NCBI RefSeq assembly: GCF_001187505.1
Contig: NZ_CP012150.1
Span: 930,001-994,000, forward strand
Reading direction: 5' to 3'
DNA from: Mycolicibacterium goodii
GTDB lineage: Bacteria > Actinomycetota > Actinomycetes > Mycobacteriales > Mycobacteriaceae
Length of the DNA stretch: 64,000 nucleotides
The notes beneath the pieces were generated by a model that was given only the letters and a program-made list of their open reading frames with translations, did no database searches and was not told the origin of the DNA. Positions 1 to 7,966 of the stretch are shown here, piece by piece; position 1 is the first letter of the stretch, and every line of letters starts with the position of its first letter. The translations under genes were made by a program, and so were the position numbers.

Positions 1-500
1 GCGAGCATGCCGAGCAGCACACCGCCCCATGCGATCACCGGATACAGCAGCACGGTGCGGTTGATCAGCAGCAGCACGTACCGCACGATGTGGGCGACCG
101 CCGCACCCGCAAGCGCGATCATCGCCAGAACCATCATCAGGCGCACGGTGTGCGCGGCCGGACCGGACCGCTGTGCCTGCTGCTGTTCCTCGGCGGTGCC
201 GAACTCCTGGTGCAGGCCCCAGCGGGGGATCGTGTGGTAGCGCGGCGTCGGGCCGAGTGGACGGCGCCGGGGCCGGGGTGGCGGCGGCGCACCTGGACGG
301 ACCGCGATCCAGCGGTAGCCGGGCGCCAGCCGCGGTGTCGGACGCGGCGGCCGGCCGGGCTGGGCCGGTTGAGCCTGCCCGGCCCACGGGGACTCGGGCA
401 CCGCAGGGGCCAGCAGACCGCCGCCGCAACGAGGGCACCAAGACCGCTGCCGGTCGCGCACGTTCCAGCGCGTCCCGCACTGCGAACACACCTGGATCAT
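1..500 (-). CDS. DUF4328-type membrane protein with N-terminal zinc ribbon (Rv3843c-like), 3' end cut off
   Basis: Reading leftwards from an ATG at 500, the frame stays open to the window edge, so the C-terminus is missing. The first 30 residues hold two CxxC knuckles (CSQC and CPRC), a zinc ribbon. A Pro/Arg-rich linker follows, then hydrophobic segments starting with VRLMMVLAMIALAGAAVAH. This order, ribbon then linker then membrane domain, fits the mycobacterial Rv3843c-like DUF4328 proteins, which have no assigned biochemical function. Its place upstream of sodA matches the M. tuberculosis order. The family call comes from architecture and synteny, not from an alignment. Confidence 0.75.
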   Translation of the reverse strand, partial: MIQVCSQCGTRWNVRDRQRSWCPRCGGGLLAPAVPESPWAGQAQPAQPGRPPRPTPRLAPGYRWIAVRPGAPPPPRPRRRPLGPTPRYHTIPRWGLHQEFGTAEEQQQAQRSGPAAHTVRLMMVLAMIALAGAAVAHIVRYVLLLINRTVLLYPVIAWGGVLLGML

Positions 501-528
501 CGGACCAGCCTAACCACCTGGTACGGGA

Positions 529-879
529 TCAGACGGCGCCCGCACTGCCGTCGTCGGTGACCAGCGGGCGGCCCGCGCCCGCCCAGGCCAGCATGCCGCC
601 GTCGACATTGATCGGGGTGTAGCCGTTACGGGCGAGGTAGTTCGCGACCCGCAGCGAGCGGCCGCCCGCATGGCAGATGACGTACAGCTCGGCGTCAGGG
701 TCGATCTCGGCCATCCGGGCCGGAACCTCACCCATCGGGATGTGCTGGGCACCCGCGACGTGACCGCGCTGCCACTCGTCGTCCTCGCGAACGTCGAGCA
801 GCACCACCGACTGATCGAACGTCGTCGGTACGGCGGCGATGTCCGCCTGTGCGACTTCCACATCGTCCATACCGTCCAT
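529..879 (-). CDS. single-domain rhodanese (sulfurtransferase-like)
   Basis: A 116-residue protein that is essentially one rhodanese domain of the GlpE/PspE type. It has the LLDVRE motif near residue 28, the hydrophobic strand ELYVICHAGGRS carrying the catalytic cysteine (Cys69) in its six-residue loop, and the closing VDGGMLAW motif. These enzymes carry sulfane sulfur on the active cysteine and usually act in the cytoplasm on thiosulfate or persulfide donors; the acceptor here is unknown. I chose the ATG at 879. The frame is open to 1215, but the upstream part is low-complexity and crosses the DnaA-box-like cluster. It lies 28 bp from the divergently ending... zinc-ribbon gene's start and runs in the same direction, so the two may be co-transcribed. 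Confidence 0.85.
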   Translation of the reverse strand: MDGMDDVEVAQADIAAVPTTFDQSVVLLDVREDDEWQRGHVAGAQHIPMGEVPARMAEIDPDAELYVICHAGGRSLRVANYLARNGYTPINVDGGMLAWAGAGRPLVTDDGSAGAV

Positions 880-1368
880 GCTCGCACGCGGACATACCCG
901 ATGCACCCACCGGTGGCGTGCCCGACTCCGGGGAAGCGACATCAGCAATTCGCGACTATCCACAGTTTCCACAGGTTCATCCACAGGCCCCCACCCGCAC
1001 CGACAGCGCCTGACCGGCACCGGCTGTGTACTTCCTGGACGCTGCTGTGGACAACGCTGGGGACTTGCGGGGCCGCGATCAACAACGTTCCGTCTGCCGA
1101 GCGAAATCGTTCGTGGGCCTAAATGTCCGTCGGCCCGACCGGACTGTCCGGGTCGTGTCCGCCCCCCCGGCGCGACCGCCTTGGCGATTGCCGGCGCGGT
1201 CGACGTTGCGATCACCGTGATCCGCCCGCCCGGACCAACCCGGTATCACCGGGGTACCACCCGATTTCGTGATGGCACGAGCATGGGTTTATGATCGGCG
1301 TCACACCAATGTTTGTGACAGAACTCACTGGGGGGCCAAACGTTGATCGTGCAGGTCAGGAGTGTTTG
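880..1368. promoter_or_regulatory. 489-bp intergenic region with a cluster of DnaA-box-like 9-mers
   Basis: No convincing gene. On the plus strand there are TCCACA-type 9-mers at 956-964 (8 of 9 matches to TTRTCCACA), 965-973 (7 of 9) and 977-985 (8 of 9). On the minus strand 1046-1054 reads TTGTCCACA, a perfect match to the mycobacterial DnaA box. Further right a TATGAT hexamer (1290-1295) is followed by an inverted GTCACA pair (1300-1305 and 1314-1319) in front of the next small gene. The boxes are seen directly; DnaA binding is inference. Confidence 0.5.
1290..1319 (+). promoter_or_regulatory. candidate -10 hexamer and GTCACA inverted repeat
   Basis: TATGAT at 1290-1295 is a good -10 element, but I see no strong -35. 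GTCACA at 1300-1305 and its reverse complement TGTGAC at 1314-1319 form a perfect 6-bp inverted repeat with an 8-bp spacer. It sits at the expected transcription start of the 52-residue membrane protein gene. The binding factor is unknown; GTCACA-type half-sites recall MtrA motifs, but this orientation is not the usual direct repeat. Confidence 0.35.
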
Positions 1369-1527
1369 ATGGCGTCGCAACCGATGGGATCCGGATCAGC
1401 CTTGCCGCAGCCTGAGTGGCATACCTCGGGGCATCTGCATACCCGGCACCAGCTGGTCGCGTTCCTGCGCGCCTGCGTGATCGCGGTGATCCTGCTGGGG
1501 GTGCTCGCCCTCATCGTCTGGCTCTGA
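1369..1527 (+). CDS. small single-pass membrane protein, 52 aa
   Basis: The ATG at 1369 is preceded by AGGAG six bases upstream, which fixes the start. The product is 52 residues: a polar, His-containing N-terminal half (PEWHTSGHLHTRHQ) and one C-terminal transmembrane helix (RACVIAVILLGVLALIVWL) running to the end. It therefore looks like a tail-anchored protein with a cytoplasmic His-rich head. It is not a known enzyme; the histidines could bind metal, which is speculation. It reads towards sodA with 137 bp between them. Confidence 0.65.
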   Translation: MASQPMGSGSALPQPEWHTSGHLHTRHQLVAFLRACVIAVILLGVLALIVWL

Positions 1528-1664
1528 ATTCAGGCGCATCGGGTATACGTGAGGTGGTGCGCGCAATCCTTGCGGTGCGCCCTGCGATGGAGCAAGGTTG
1601 ACGATGCTCCTGAGACGTCATCTTGGCGTCCACAGCTCACAATCACATATGAGGAAGGAATCTC

Positions 1665-2288
1665 GTGGCTGAATACACCCTGCCGGACCTGGATTACGAC
1701 TATGGAGCCCTCGAACCACATATCTCGGGTCAGATCAACGAGCTGCACCACACCAAGCACCACGCGACCTACGTCAAGGGTGTGAACGACGCGATTGCCA
1801 AGCTCGAGGAGGCACGGGCCAACGGCGACCACGCGGCCATCTTCCTGAACGAGAAGAACCTCGCGTTCCATCTCGGTGGCCACGTCAACCACTCGATCTG
1901 GTGGAAGAACCTCTCCCCCAACGGTGGCGACAAGCCCACCGGCGATCTCGCGGCCGCGATCGACGACCAGTTCGGCTCGTTCGACAAGTTCCAGGCCCAG
2001 TTCACCGCGGCGGCCAACGGCCTGCAGGGTTCCGGTTGGGCCGTGCTCGGTTACGACAGCCTCGGCGGTCGGCTGCTGACCTTCCAGCTCTACGACCAGC
2101 AGGCCAACGTGCCGCTCGGCATCATCCCGCTGCTCCAGGTCGACATGTGGGAGCACGCGTTCTACCTGCAGTACAAGAACGTCAAGGCCGACTACGTCAA
2201 GGCGTTCTGGAACGTCGTCAACTGGGAGGACGTGCAGAACCGCTTTGCGGCCGCCACCTCCAAGACCAGCGGCCTGATCTTCGGCTGA
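1665..2288 (+). CDS. sodA: superoxide dismutase, probably manganese type
   Basis: The 207-residue product is a full-length Fe/Mn superoxide dismutase, converting superoxide to peroxide and oxygen. Metal ligands are visible: His28 (in [10 protein letters not shown]), His76 (VNHSIWW), Asp160 and His164 (DMWEHAFY). At position 145 there is Gln (LYDQQ), where M. tuberculosis SodA has His145; in this family that site influences metal choice, and Gln fits the manganese enzyme of M. smegmatis. There is no signal peptide, although the M. tuberculosis enzyme is exported without one. The start is GTG at 1665, behind a strong GAGGAAGGAA ribosome-binding site. A perfect hairpin terminator follows. Confidence 0.97.
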   Translation: MAEYTLPDLDYDYGALEPHISGQINELHHTKHHATYVKGVNDAIAKLEEARANGDHAAIFLNEKNLAFHLGGHVNHSIWWKNLSPNGGDKPTGDLAAAIDDQFGSFDKFQAQFTAAANGLQGSGWAVLGYDSLGGRLLTFQLYDQQANVPLGIIPLLQVDMWEHAFYLQYKNVKADYVKAFWNVVNWEDVQNRFAAATSKTSGLIFG

Positions 2289-2349
2289 GGTCACCCGAAA
2301 AGGACTCCGGACATCCGGTCGGTCGGCCGACCGCCTGATCTCCAAACGA

Positions 2350-2388
2350 GGGGCGTCGCGCGATTGCGCGACGCCCCGCCCTTTTTTC
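2350..2388 (+). terminator. Rho-independent terminator of sodA
   Basis: A perfect 12-bp stem (2350-2361 with 2366-2377) closes a 4-base GATT loop and is followed by CCCTTTTTT. Position and shape are those of an intrinsic terminator. Confidence 0.92.
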
Positions 2389-2508
2389 CGGGACAGGTCG
2401 AGCCGCTGGTGGTGTCGCTTGCACGGTTTGCCAACCTGGCGCATCCTGAATTCATCGACCCATTGATGTGTCAGGCGGACAGGCCAACACCGATGTCCCG
2501 GAGGCGAA

Positions 2509-3042
2509 ATGGATAATCGGTCCGGTCGGGCGATCGAGATCGCCCCGTTTCATTCCGGCGGATCACTCAAGGGTTTCGTGGTGTCGGGACGCTGGCCCGA
2601 CTCCACCAAGGAGTGGGCACAGCTGTTGATGGTGACGGTGCGCGTCGCATCCCTGCCGGGATTGCTCTCCACCACAACGATTTTCGGTGTACGCGAAGAA
2701 CTTCCCGACGAACCCCAGCCGGGCACCGTCGGCCTGGTCATGGCCGAGGGCCCGGTGGTCGGTGAAGCCGCGGTACCGCCGGGCTATTTCGCCGAGCACC
2801 AACCGCCGGCGCTGCTGATGCTGCACCCGCCGTCCGAGACGACCCCGTCACTGCCCGAATGCGCGGGCGCGGCCTCCGGATGCGTTCTTCTCCCGGGCCT
2901 ACCGCACCTCGGTCTGGAACACCGGGCGGCCTGGGTTGAGGCCGAGGCGGACGGCACCGTCACCTCGATGGTGAGTCGCGTCGGTGTCGATCCCATCAGC
3001 CATCCCGACACCGCGATCCTGGCAATGTTGCTGGCGGCGTGA
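2509..3042 (+). CDS. conserved mycobacterial protein, Rv3847 homologue
   Basis: The 177-residue product equals the length of M. tuberculosis Rv3847 and holds the same place between sodA and espR. A GGAGG site precedes the ATG. The sequence is soluble, with no signal peptide or membrane helix, and contains a hydrophobic strand-rich core (EWAQLLMVTVRVASLPGLLS) and a short closing helix (DTAILAMLLAA). I recognise no catalytic motif and the function is not known. The identification rests mainly on synteny and length. Confidence 0.8.
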   Translation: MDNRSGRAIEIAPFHSGGSLKGFVVSGRWPDSTKEWAQLLMVTVRVASLPGLLSTTTIFGVREELPDEPQPGTVGLVMAEGPVVGEAAVPPGYFAEHQPPALLMLHPPSETTPSLPECAGAASGCVLLPGLPHLGLEHRAAWVEAEADGTVTSMVSRVGVDPISHPDTAILAMLLAA

Positions 3043-3767
3043 GCGAATGAACTCCGCCCGCGTTTTCATCAAGATCAACGCGGTGCTCGCGTGATCCAGA
3101 TCCACTCTTGACGTTTGCTGTGAGCGCATTGAGCGGCACCGGTCGGTCTGGTGGGCCCACACCGCTGGCAGTTAGCAGAACTCAGTTGCCACAGCGGTGG
3201 CACAAACCCGCCCATCGTGTCTACTGTCCTAGAGGCAGCAATTGACCCTGCACCGATGCTCGCGAGTGACGATGTGGCGGACGCCGAGGCCCGCGCGGGA
3301 CACCCGAATCGTCGCCAGGACACGACTGATCATGGGCTGGCAACTGCCGCGCGTCTCCGGCGCCGACGCTGCGGCTGGGCTTCGGATCGACACGTCAGGT
3401 CGGTCGTATACCGGGGCTTCTGCCACGCATCGGTGGCGAGGTCTGTGCTCTAGCAAATACCTGATTCCACTCCAACCGGTTGATCGCCTGTTGCCCGCTC
3501 ACCTCGCCGATACAGGCCTTTCACAGGATGACTGCAGCTCACCCGACTGAATACAACGCAACCGTCACCTTTTGTGTTGTCACACGGCGCAAAACCACGG
3601 TCGGCGCGCGGCGAAGACACGTGTTTCACCGGTAAACCCGGTCAAAACACGAAGCAAGGTTAACTTTTCCGTGGTTTGCACTTGGTTGTCGTCACAACAC
3701 TCGGTACGATAGTCAGCAAATACGCCGCCTTTTCGTTCCGCTCATGAATCATGTGGAGGTCAAATCG
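3043..3767. promoter_or_regulatory. 725-bp region upstream of espR, no convincing gene
   Basis: Short open frames occur on both strands, but none has a ribosome-binding site and mycobacterial codon pattern together. The region is less GC-rich than its neighbours, especially 3540-3740. It contains TTTGCTG at 3114-3120 and TTTGCAC at 3676-3682, resembling the reported EspR motif (TTTGC followed by a pyrimidine and purine). It also has a nested hairpin at 3620-3651 (CGTGTTT with AAACACG, inner ACCGG with CCGGT) and the espR promoter. A long, possibly EspR-bound control region is the simplest reading. Confidence 0.55.
3682..3710 (+). promoter_or_regulatory. candidate SigA promoter of espR
   Basis: TTGGTT (3682-3687) and TACGAT (3705-3710) are separated by exactly 17 bp, about 58 bp before the espR start codon. 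The -10 fits the mycobacterial TANNNT pattern; the -35 matches TTGACA at three of six bases. Confidence 0.5.
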
Positions 3768-4172
3768 ATGAGCAAGACGTTCGCCGCCCGTCTAAACCGC
3801 CTGTTTGACACGGTTTATCCCCCCGGGCGCGGACCCCACACGTCTGCCGAAGTGATTGCTGCGCTCAAGTCCGAGGGCATCACCATGTCGGCTCCGTATC
3901 TTTCGCAGCTGCGTTCGGGGAACCGCACCAACCCGTCCGCCGCAACCATGGCTGCTCTTGCCAACTTCTTCCGTATCAAGCCCGCGTACTTCACCGACGA
4001 CGAGTACTACGAGAAGCTCGACAAGGAACTCACCTGGCTCGCGAACATGCGTGACGAAGGGATCCGCCGCATTGCTGCCCGCACCGTCGGTCTCTCGCCG
4101 GAGGCACAGCAGGACCTGGTCCAGAAGGCCGAGGAACTGCGCCGCCGCGAACAACTCGACACCACGGAGTGA
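3768..4172 (+). CDS. espR: EspR, nucleoid-associated helix-turn-helix regulator
   Basis: The 134-residue product is close to M. tuberculosis EspR (132 residues) along its whole length, including FAARLNRLFDTVYPPGRGPH and the XRE-type recognition region YLSQLRSGNRTNPS. EspR is a dimeric DNA-binding protein that acts as a nucleoid-associated regulator and controls espACD, which ESX-1 secretion needs in M. tuberculosis. The C-terminal third (dimerisation helix) is the most diverged part. I chose ATG 3768, with GGAGG nine bases before it; an in-frame ATG at 3744 would add eight residues that EspR lacks. An espACD-like cassette lies 12.6 kb downstream. Confidence 0.95.
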   Translation: MSKTFAARLNRLFDTVYPPGRGPHTSAEVIAALKSEGITMSAPYLSQLRSGNRTNPSAATMAALANFFRIKPAYFTDDEYYEKLDKELTWLANMRDEGIRRIAARTVGLSPEAQQDLVQKAEELRRREQLDTTE

Positions 4173-4205
4173 CGCGTCCGGGCCCCGCCCGGCAATGATC
4201 TGTGA

Positions 4206-4241
4206 CGTGTGAGCAGGTCCCGCACGGGGCCTGCTCACACG
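4206..4241. terminator. bidirectional hairpin between espR and the opposed gene
   Basis: A perfect 12-bp stem (4206-4217 with 4230-4241), extended inward by further pairing, sits between the convergent genes. It overlaps the stop codon of the minus-strand gene. There is no strong T-tract on either side, so efficiency is uncertain. Confidence 0.65.
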
Positions 4242-5368
4242 TGCTTTCCGGCCCGGTCGAGCTCGCGGTACTGCTGTGCGATGGCGAGGATCCACTCGCG
4301 ATCGGACAGCGATTCGGGTTGTCCCAACCAGCTCAGGCCGGGGAACGTCAACGCAGGCGCATCCTCGTCCCGCGTGTCGTAGATCCACTGGGCCACGGTG
4401 CGCGCCTGCTCGCCCGGCGGCACATCGGGCGCGTCGAGCACCGGCCGGTCGCCGGTTTCCGATCCGCTCGTCGACCCGTGCCGCGCGGCCCGGCGCCGCC
4501 GCGATTCGGCGGCGGTGGCTTCCAGGTACAGCGCATCGGAGATCAGCGACATCCGCTCGGCGACCCGGAACACCAGGGGCCCGCGCGGGCGCACGCCGAT
4601 CCCGACGTCGGGGTGACGCTTGCCGAGTTCGTCGAGCAGGGGCGCGATCACCCGCAGTTCCTGACGCGCACCGAACCAGTCCTCGATGCTGGGCAGCAGT
4701 GACCCGGCGGCGACGATCACCATCGCGCAGCCCAGCAGGGTCGCCGCGGTGCCGACGCCGACCGACTCCGAGGTGCCGACGGCGCGCATCAGGAAGAACG
4801 CACTGGCCGCAACGATCAGCACCATGCCGATGGTGAAGACGAACAACGCCCGGCCGCGGCGGCTGCGGTTGGAGTAGCGCAGACCCGCCCACGCGACCAG
4901 GGTCAGCGCGAGCAGCACGTAGAGCAGGGGCAGCAGCCACGACATGCCGTTGTCGCCGAGTTGGTGCTGGAGGTACTCGTCGGGGGCCATCTCGGTCTGT
5001 CGGCCCGCGCGGAAGAACATCACCAGGCTCAGCGCCGCGACCACTACGGCAATTGCGTACTGCGCGAACGCAATTCGGCGAGTGATCACCGGCGATCGGT
5101 CCGACGACGCCGAGGTGATCATGACGCAACTGCCTGCCGCGCACGCCACCAGGGCCACCTGGCTGAGCCCCACCGCGAGGTTCGGCCACCGCAGCACGGT
5201 GTCGATCAGCAGTGCCAGCGGCTGCCAGTTGAGCGCGGCGACCGCACCGAGACTGCCCAGCGCCACGATCATTGCCGAGCTCACCAGTGACTGCTTGTTG
5301 ACCAGCGCCCAACCGATGCGCAGTCCGGTCGCCAGGCCGAGCAGCCCGGCGATCACCCAGATGATCAA
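4235..5368 (-). CDS. multi-pass membrane protein of the MAB_1171c / DUF6545 type
   Basis: The N-terminal 220 residues hold about seven hydrophobic helices, beginning IIWVIAGLLGLATGL, followed by a soluble helical C-terminal half rich in Arg and Glu. This layout, immediately downstream of an ImmA/IrrE peptidase gene, matches actinobacterial proteins annotated as MAB_1171c-family putative transporters with a DUF6545 C-terminal domain. No transported substrate is known. The start is most likely the TTG at 5368, which overlaps the TGA of the upstream gene and implies translational coupling; the frame is open further, but that would lie inside the peptidase gene. The C-terminus is intact. Confidence 0.7.
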   Translation of the reverse strand: MIIWVIAGLLGLATGLRIGWALVNKQSLVSSAMIVALGSLGAVAALNWQPLALLIDTVLRWPNLAVGLSQVALVACAAGSCVMITSASSDRSPVITRRIAFAQYAIAVVVAALSLVMFFRAGRQTEMAPDEYLQHQLGDNGMSWLLPLLYVLLALTLVAWAGLRYSNRSRRGRALFVFTIGMVLIVAASAFFLMRAVGTSESVGVGTAATLLGCAMVIVAAGSLLPSIEDWFGARQELRVIAPLLDELGKRHPDVGIGVRPRGPLVFRVAERMSLISDALYLEATAAESRRRRAARHGSTSGSETGDRPVLDAPDVPPGEQARTVAQWIYDTRDEDAPALTFPGLSWLGQPESLSDREWILAIAQQYRELDRAGKHV

Positions 5369-5856
5369 CCAAACGCCTCTCCGAGGCGGACCTGCACGAT
5401 CGACGATCGATCGGACGGTAACCGGCCCAGGCGGTACAGCAGCAGCGCGGCGAAGTCCTCGGCCTCCTGTTCGATGTCCTCGCCGTTGGGGCCCATGCAC
5501 CCGGTGCGCTGGTTGAGCATGTAGCTGATCAGATCGGAACTGGCGAGTTCGACGTTCTCCTGGGCGGCCTCGACGATCGAGATGCCCTCATGCCCTAGCA
5601 CCAGGTGGCCGAGCTCGTGGGCGAGTGTGCGGTCCCAGGCGGGCAGCCCCTTCTGGATGAGGAACACGTCGCGGTCGGTGTACTGACGCCACTGGCCGCA
5701 CACCCCCACCGGAAGTTCTTCCATGGTGACCTCGATGGGCCTGCCGCGATCCTCGCTGACGGCGTCGACGAGCCGCGTCAACGTCACTTCCCCACGGCGC
5801 GGTGCGAGATCGAGAACCGCGTTCACTGCGCGCGTGACGCTACGACTGGCTGGCAC
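5365..5856 (-). CDS. ImmA/IrrE-family metallopeptidase
   Basis: The 163-residue protein carries a zincin motif, HELGHLVLGHE, with His80, Glu81 and His84 as predicted zinc-binding and catalytic residues. Glu and Asp residues follow in a helix near residue 130. ImmA-type peptidases typically cleave or antagonise XRE-family repressors and so switch on mobile elements or stress genes. The protein overlaps the following membrane-protein gene by four bases, forming a two-gene unit opposed to espR. No phage genes are nearby, so it is probably a chromosomal signalling pair; its target is not visible. EspR, an XRE-like protein next door, is a speculative candidate. Confidence 0.85.
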   Translation of the reverse strand: MPASRSVTRAVNAVLDLAPRRGEVTLTRLVDAVSEDRGRPIEVTMEELPVGVCGQWRQYTDRDVFLIQKGLPAWDRTLAHELGHLVLGHEGISIVEAAQENVELASSDLISYMLNQRTGCMGPNGEDIEQEAEDFAALLLYRLGRLPSDRSSIVQVRLGEAFG

Positions 5857-5910
5857 GTTCTCCCCCTTCCGACCTTTCCTAGCATTTCCATTTCCGGTGC
5901 GCCTCCCCGG

Positions 5911-7089
5911 TCAGCGCTGCGGCATGAATCGCGACGCGCTGCTCCGCACCATCACTCCTGATTTCGCCTGCCGGTAGCCGACCAGTCCGCCCAGTCCGGT
6001 GAGCCCGAGCAGGCCGACCGTTCCCGGCACCGCAACAGCGGCGATGTCGATGACCCCGGCGGTGCGCAGGTAATCGGTGTAACCGGCCCGGAAGCCCACC
6101 GGCGGTGCGCCGGCTTCGAACCCGACCGCCTGCGGTTGCCCGGTGGCGGGCGCCTGCGCCTTCACCGTCGGCGTCACCTCGGGGCGGTTCGGTTGCGGAC
6201 CACCCGACCCGCCGCCCCCTCCGTCCACCGGGGGTGCGGCCAGCGTGGGCGGCACGATGACGGGTACGACGACGACGGGCATCAGGACGGGCGGCGGTGC
6301 GACGGGACCCACGGCGCCCACGCCCGGCGGTTCCGGGGCGGCGGCGACACCGGGGTTCTGGACCACCCGGGTTCCGGGTAACTGCATCTGCGGAACCGCG
6401 GGCTTGCGGATCTGCGGCGCTTCGACCGCGCCGACACCGTTGCCGCGGTCCAGGCCGATACCGCCGGGGACCGGGGTGGTCGACGTCGGACTGCTCGAGC
6501 TCGGACTGGTCGGTTCGGTGGGCTCCGTCGGTTCGGTCGGTTCGGTCGGTTCCGTGGGCTCCGTCGGCTTCGTGGGTTCCGTCGGTTCGGTGGGATCCGT
6601 CGGCTTCGTCGGCTTGGTGGTGTGCGTGGGCCTGGTCGGCCAGTGCCCATGGTGCGGCGGCCACCACGGGGGCCGCGGCGGTCGCGTGTGGGCGGTCCTG
6701 GTCGGTGACGGCTCGCTCGGATCGGTGCCGGTTTGCTGCGGCGGCTCGGCCGTGCCGGTGTTGGTGGGATGTCCGTGACCGGCACCCGGCCAGCCCGGTC
6801 GGGGCGGCTTACCAGTCGGTTTGGTCCCGCTGTTAGTCGGTGGCCGGCTGGGGCCGCGATGCGGGCCCTGCCCGGTCGGGCCTGCAGGGCGCGGCGACGG
6901 GCGCTGGGAGTTGGTCCCGCGCGGTCCGATGACCTGCGGCGCACTGCTGTCGGCGCCGGCCGGCTTCTGGCCCGGCGCATCGCCGTCACCATCGGGGTCG
7001 GCAAACGCCAATGCCCCGCCGAGACCCGCGATGAACAGGCCAGAAATGACCAAACATGCTGACGCGGCGACGCGCACGCGCGAGCGCAT
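5911..7089 (-). CDS. Pro/Thr-rich exported protein with TEPT repeats
   Basis: The 392-residue protein starts at ATG 7089 behind AAGGGGGGTGA. Residues 1-30 form a signal peptide ending in ALAFA. A very long disordered region rich in Pro, Thr, Gly and His follows, with an array of PTEPTEPT-type repeats encoded at about 6505-6625. The C-terminal 60 residues hold a hydrophobic helix (VPGTVGLLGLTGLGGLVGY) and a basic tail, typical of a membrane or cell-wall anchor. It looks like a surface stalk protein; there is no enzymatic domain. The repeats are nearly identical at the DNA level, so copy number may vary between strains. Confidence 0.75.
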   Translation of the reverse strand: MRSRVRVAASACLVISGLFIAGLGGALAFADPDGDGDAPGQKPAGADSSAPQVIGPRGTNSQRPSPRPAGPTGQGPHRGPSRPPTNSGTKPTGKPPRPGWPGAGHGHPTNTGTAEPPQQTGTDPSEPSPTRTAHTRPPRPPWWPPHHGHWPTRPTHTTKPTKPTDPTEPTEPTKPTEPTEPTEPTEPTEPTEPTSPSSSSPTSTTPVPGGIGLDRGNGVGAVEAPQIRKPAVPQMQLPGTRVVQNPGVAAAPEPPGVGAVGPVAPPPVLMPVVVVPVIVPPTLAAPPVDGGGGGSGGPQPNRPEVTPTVKAQAPATGQPQAVGFEAGAPPVGFRAGYTDYLRTAGVIDIAAVAVPGTVGLLGLTGLGGLVGYRQAKSGVMVRSSASRFMPQR

Positions 7090-7300
7090 GAAGTCACCCC
7101 CCTTCGGCGCACCTGCATCGGCTTTACAGACGTCCCATGATTGTCGCACAAACGCGGTGAGCTGATTTGCTAGCTGTGATGATTCACCCGCCGCCGGGCA
7201 CACCGAGTCGGCGGAGCAAATCGGCCGGGCGATACTGTGGTTCAGCAGCAGTTCAGCGGTGCTCACCTGCACACGACGAGACGACCGGGAGGCAGCCGGA

Positions 7301-7957
7301 ATGGGCCTGTTCACGCGACGCAAGAGCCGCGCAACCCGCCGCGCAGAAGCCCGTGCGATCAAGGCCAAGGCCAAGCTCGAAGCGCGGCTCGCGGCAAAGA
7401 ACGAAGCCCGCCGCATCAAGGCCGACCGCAAGGCCGAGCGAAAGGCGCTCGATGCCCAGCTCAAGGCGCAACGCGACGCCGACCGCAACGCCCTCAAGAT
7501 CGCCGAGACCCAGCTACGCGCGGCGCGTGAGGGCAAGTTGCTCTCGCCGTCGCGCGTGCGCCGCCTCCTGACGGTCACCCGTTTGCTTGCCCCCGTTCTC
7601 GTGCCGGTGGTGTATCGCGCCGCGGTCGCCGCCCGGGGTGCCATCGACGAGCGCCGCGCCGATCAGCTCGGCGTTCCGCTGAGCCAGCTCGGCCAGTTCT
7701 CCGGGCACGGTGCCCAGTTGTCGGCGCGCATCGCCGGGGCCGAGCAGACCCTGCGCCTGGTCGCCGAGAAGAAGCCGAAAGACGCCGAGACCAAACAGTT
7801 CGTCGCGGCGATCAACGACCGGCTCACCGATCTGGCCGCCGCGGTCACGGCCGCCGAGAACATGCCGTCGGCGCGCAGGCGCGGTGCCCACGCGGCCATC
7901 TCCACGCAACTCGACGGCATCGACGCCGATCTCATGGCCCGGCTGGGCCTGGTCTGA
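7301..7957 (+). CDS. Rv3850 homologue, basic coiled-coil protein
   Basis: The product is 218 residues, the same length as M. tuberculosis Rv3850, and holds the same place downstream of espR. Residues 1-85 are an unusually Lys/Arg/Ala-rich helix (RRKSRATRRAEARAIKAKAK) that should form a charged coiled coil. A hydrophobic segment (TRLLAPVLVPVVYRAAVA) and a helical C-terminal part follow. I chose ATG 7301 because upstream codons lack coding character. Function is unknown; the basic coil could bind nucleic acid or membrane, which is inference. The next gene starts 9 bp later. Confidence 0.8.
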   Translation: MGLFTRRKSRATRRAEARAIKAKAKLEARLAAKNEARRIKADRKAERKALDAQLKAQRDADRNALKIAETQLRAAREGKLLSPSRVRRLLTVTRLLAPVLVPVVYRAAVAARGAIDERRADQLGVPLSQLGQFSGHGAQLSARIAGAEQTLRLVAEKKPKDAETKQFVAAINDRLTDLAAAVTAAENMPSARRRGAHAAISTQLDGIDADLMARLGLV

Positions 7958-7966
7958 CCGCACGCC

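Noticed and set aside
956..1054. Chromosome origin (oriC)
   Set aside because: The box cluster is present, but dnaA, dnaN and an AT-rich unwinding element are not, and the gene order is the sodA region.
3151..3550. Two plus-strand frames of about 100 codons upstream of espR
   Set aside because: No ribosome-binding site, unusual composition and mutual overlap.
6505..6625. CRISPR-like array
   Set aside because: Repeats are contiguous short codon units in frame with a secreted protein; no spacers and no cas genes.
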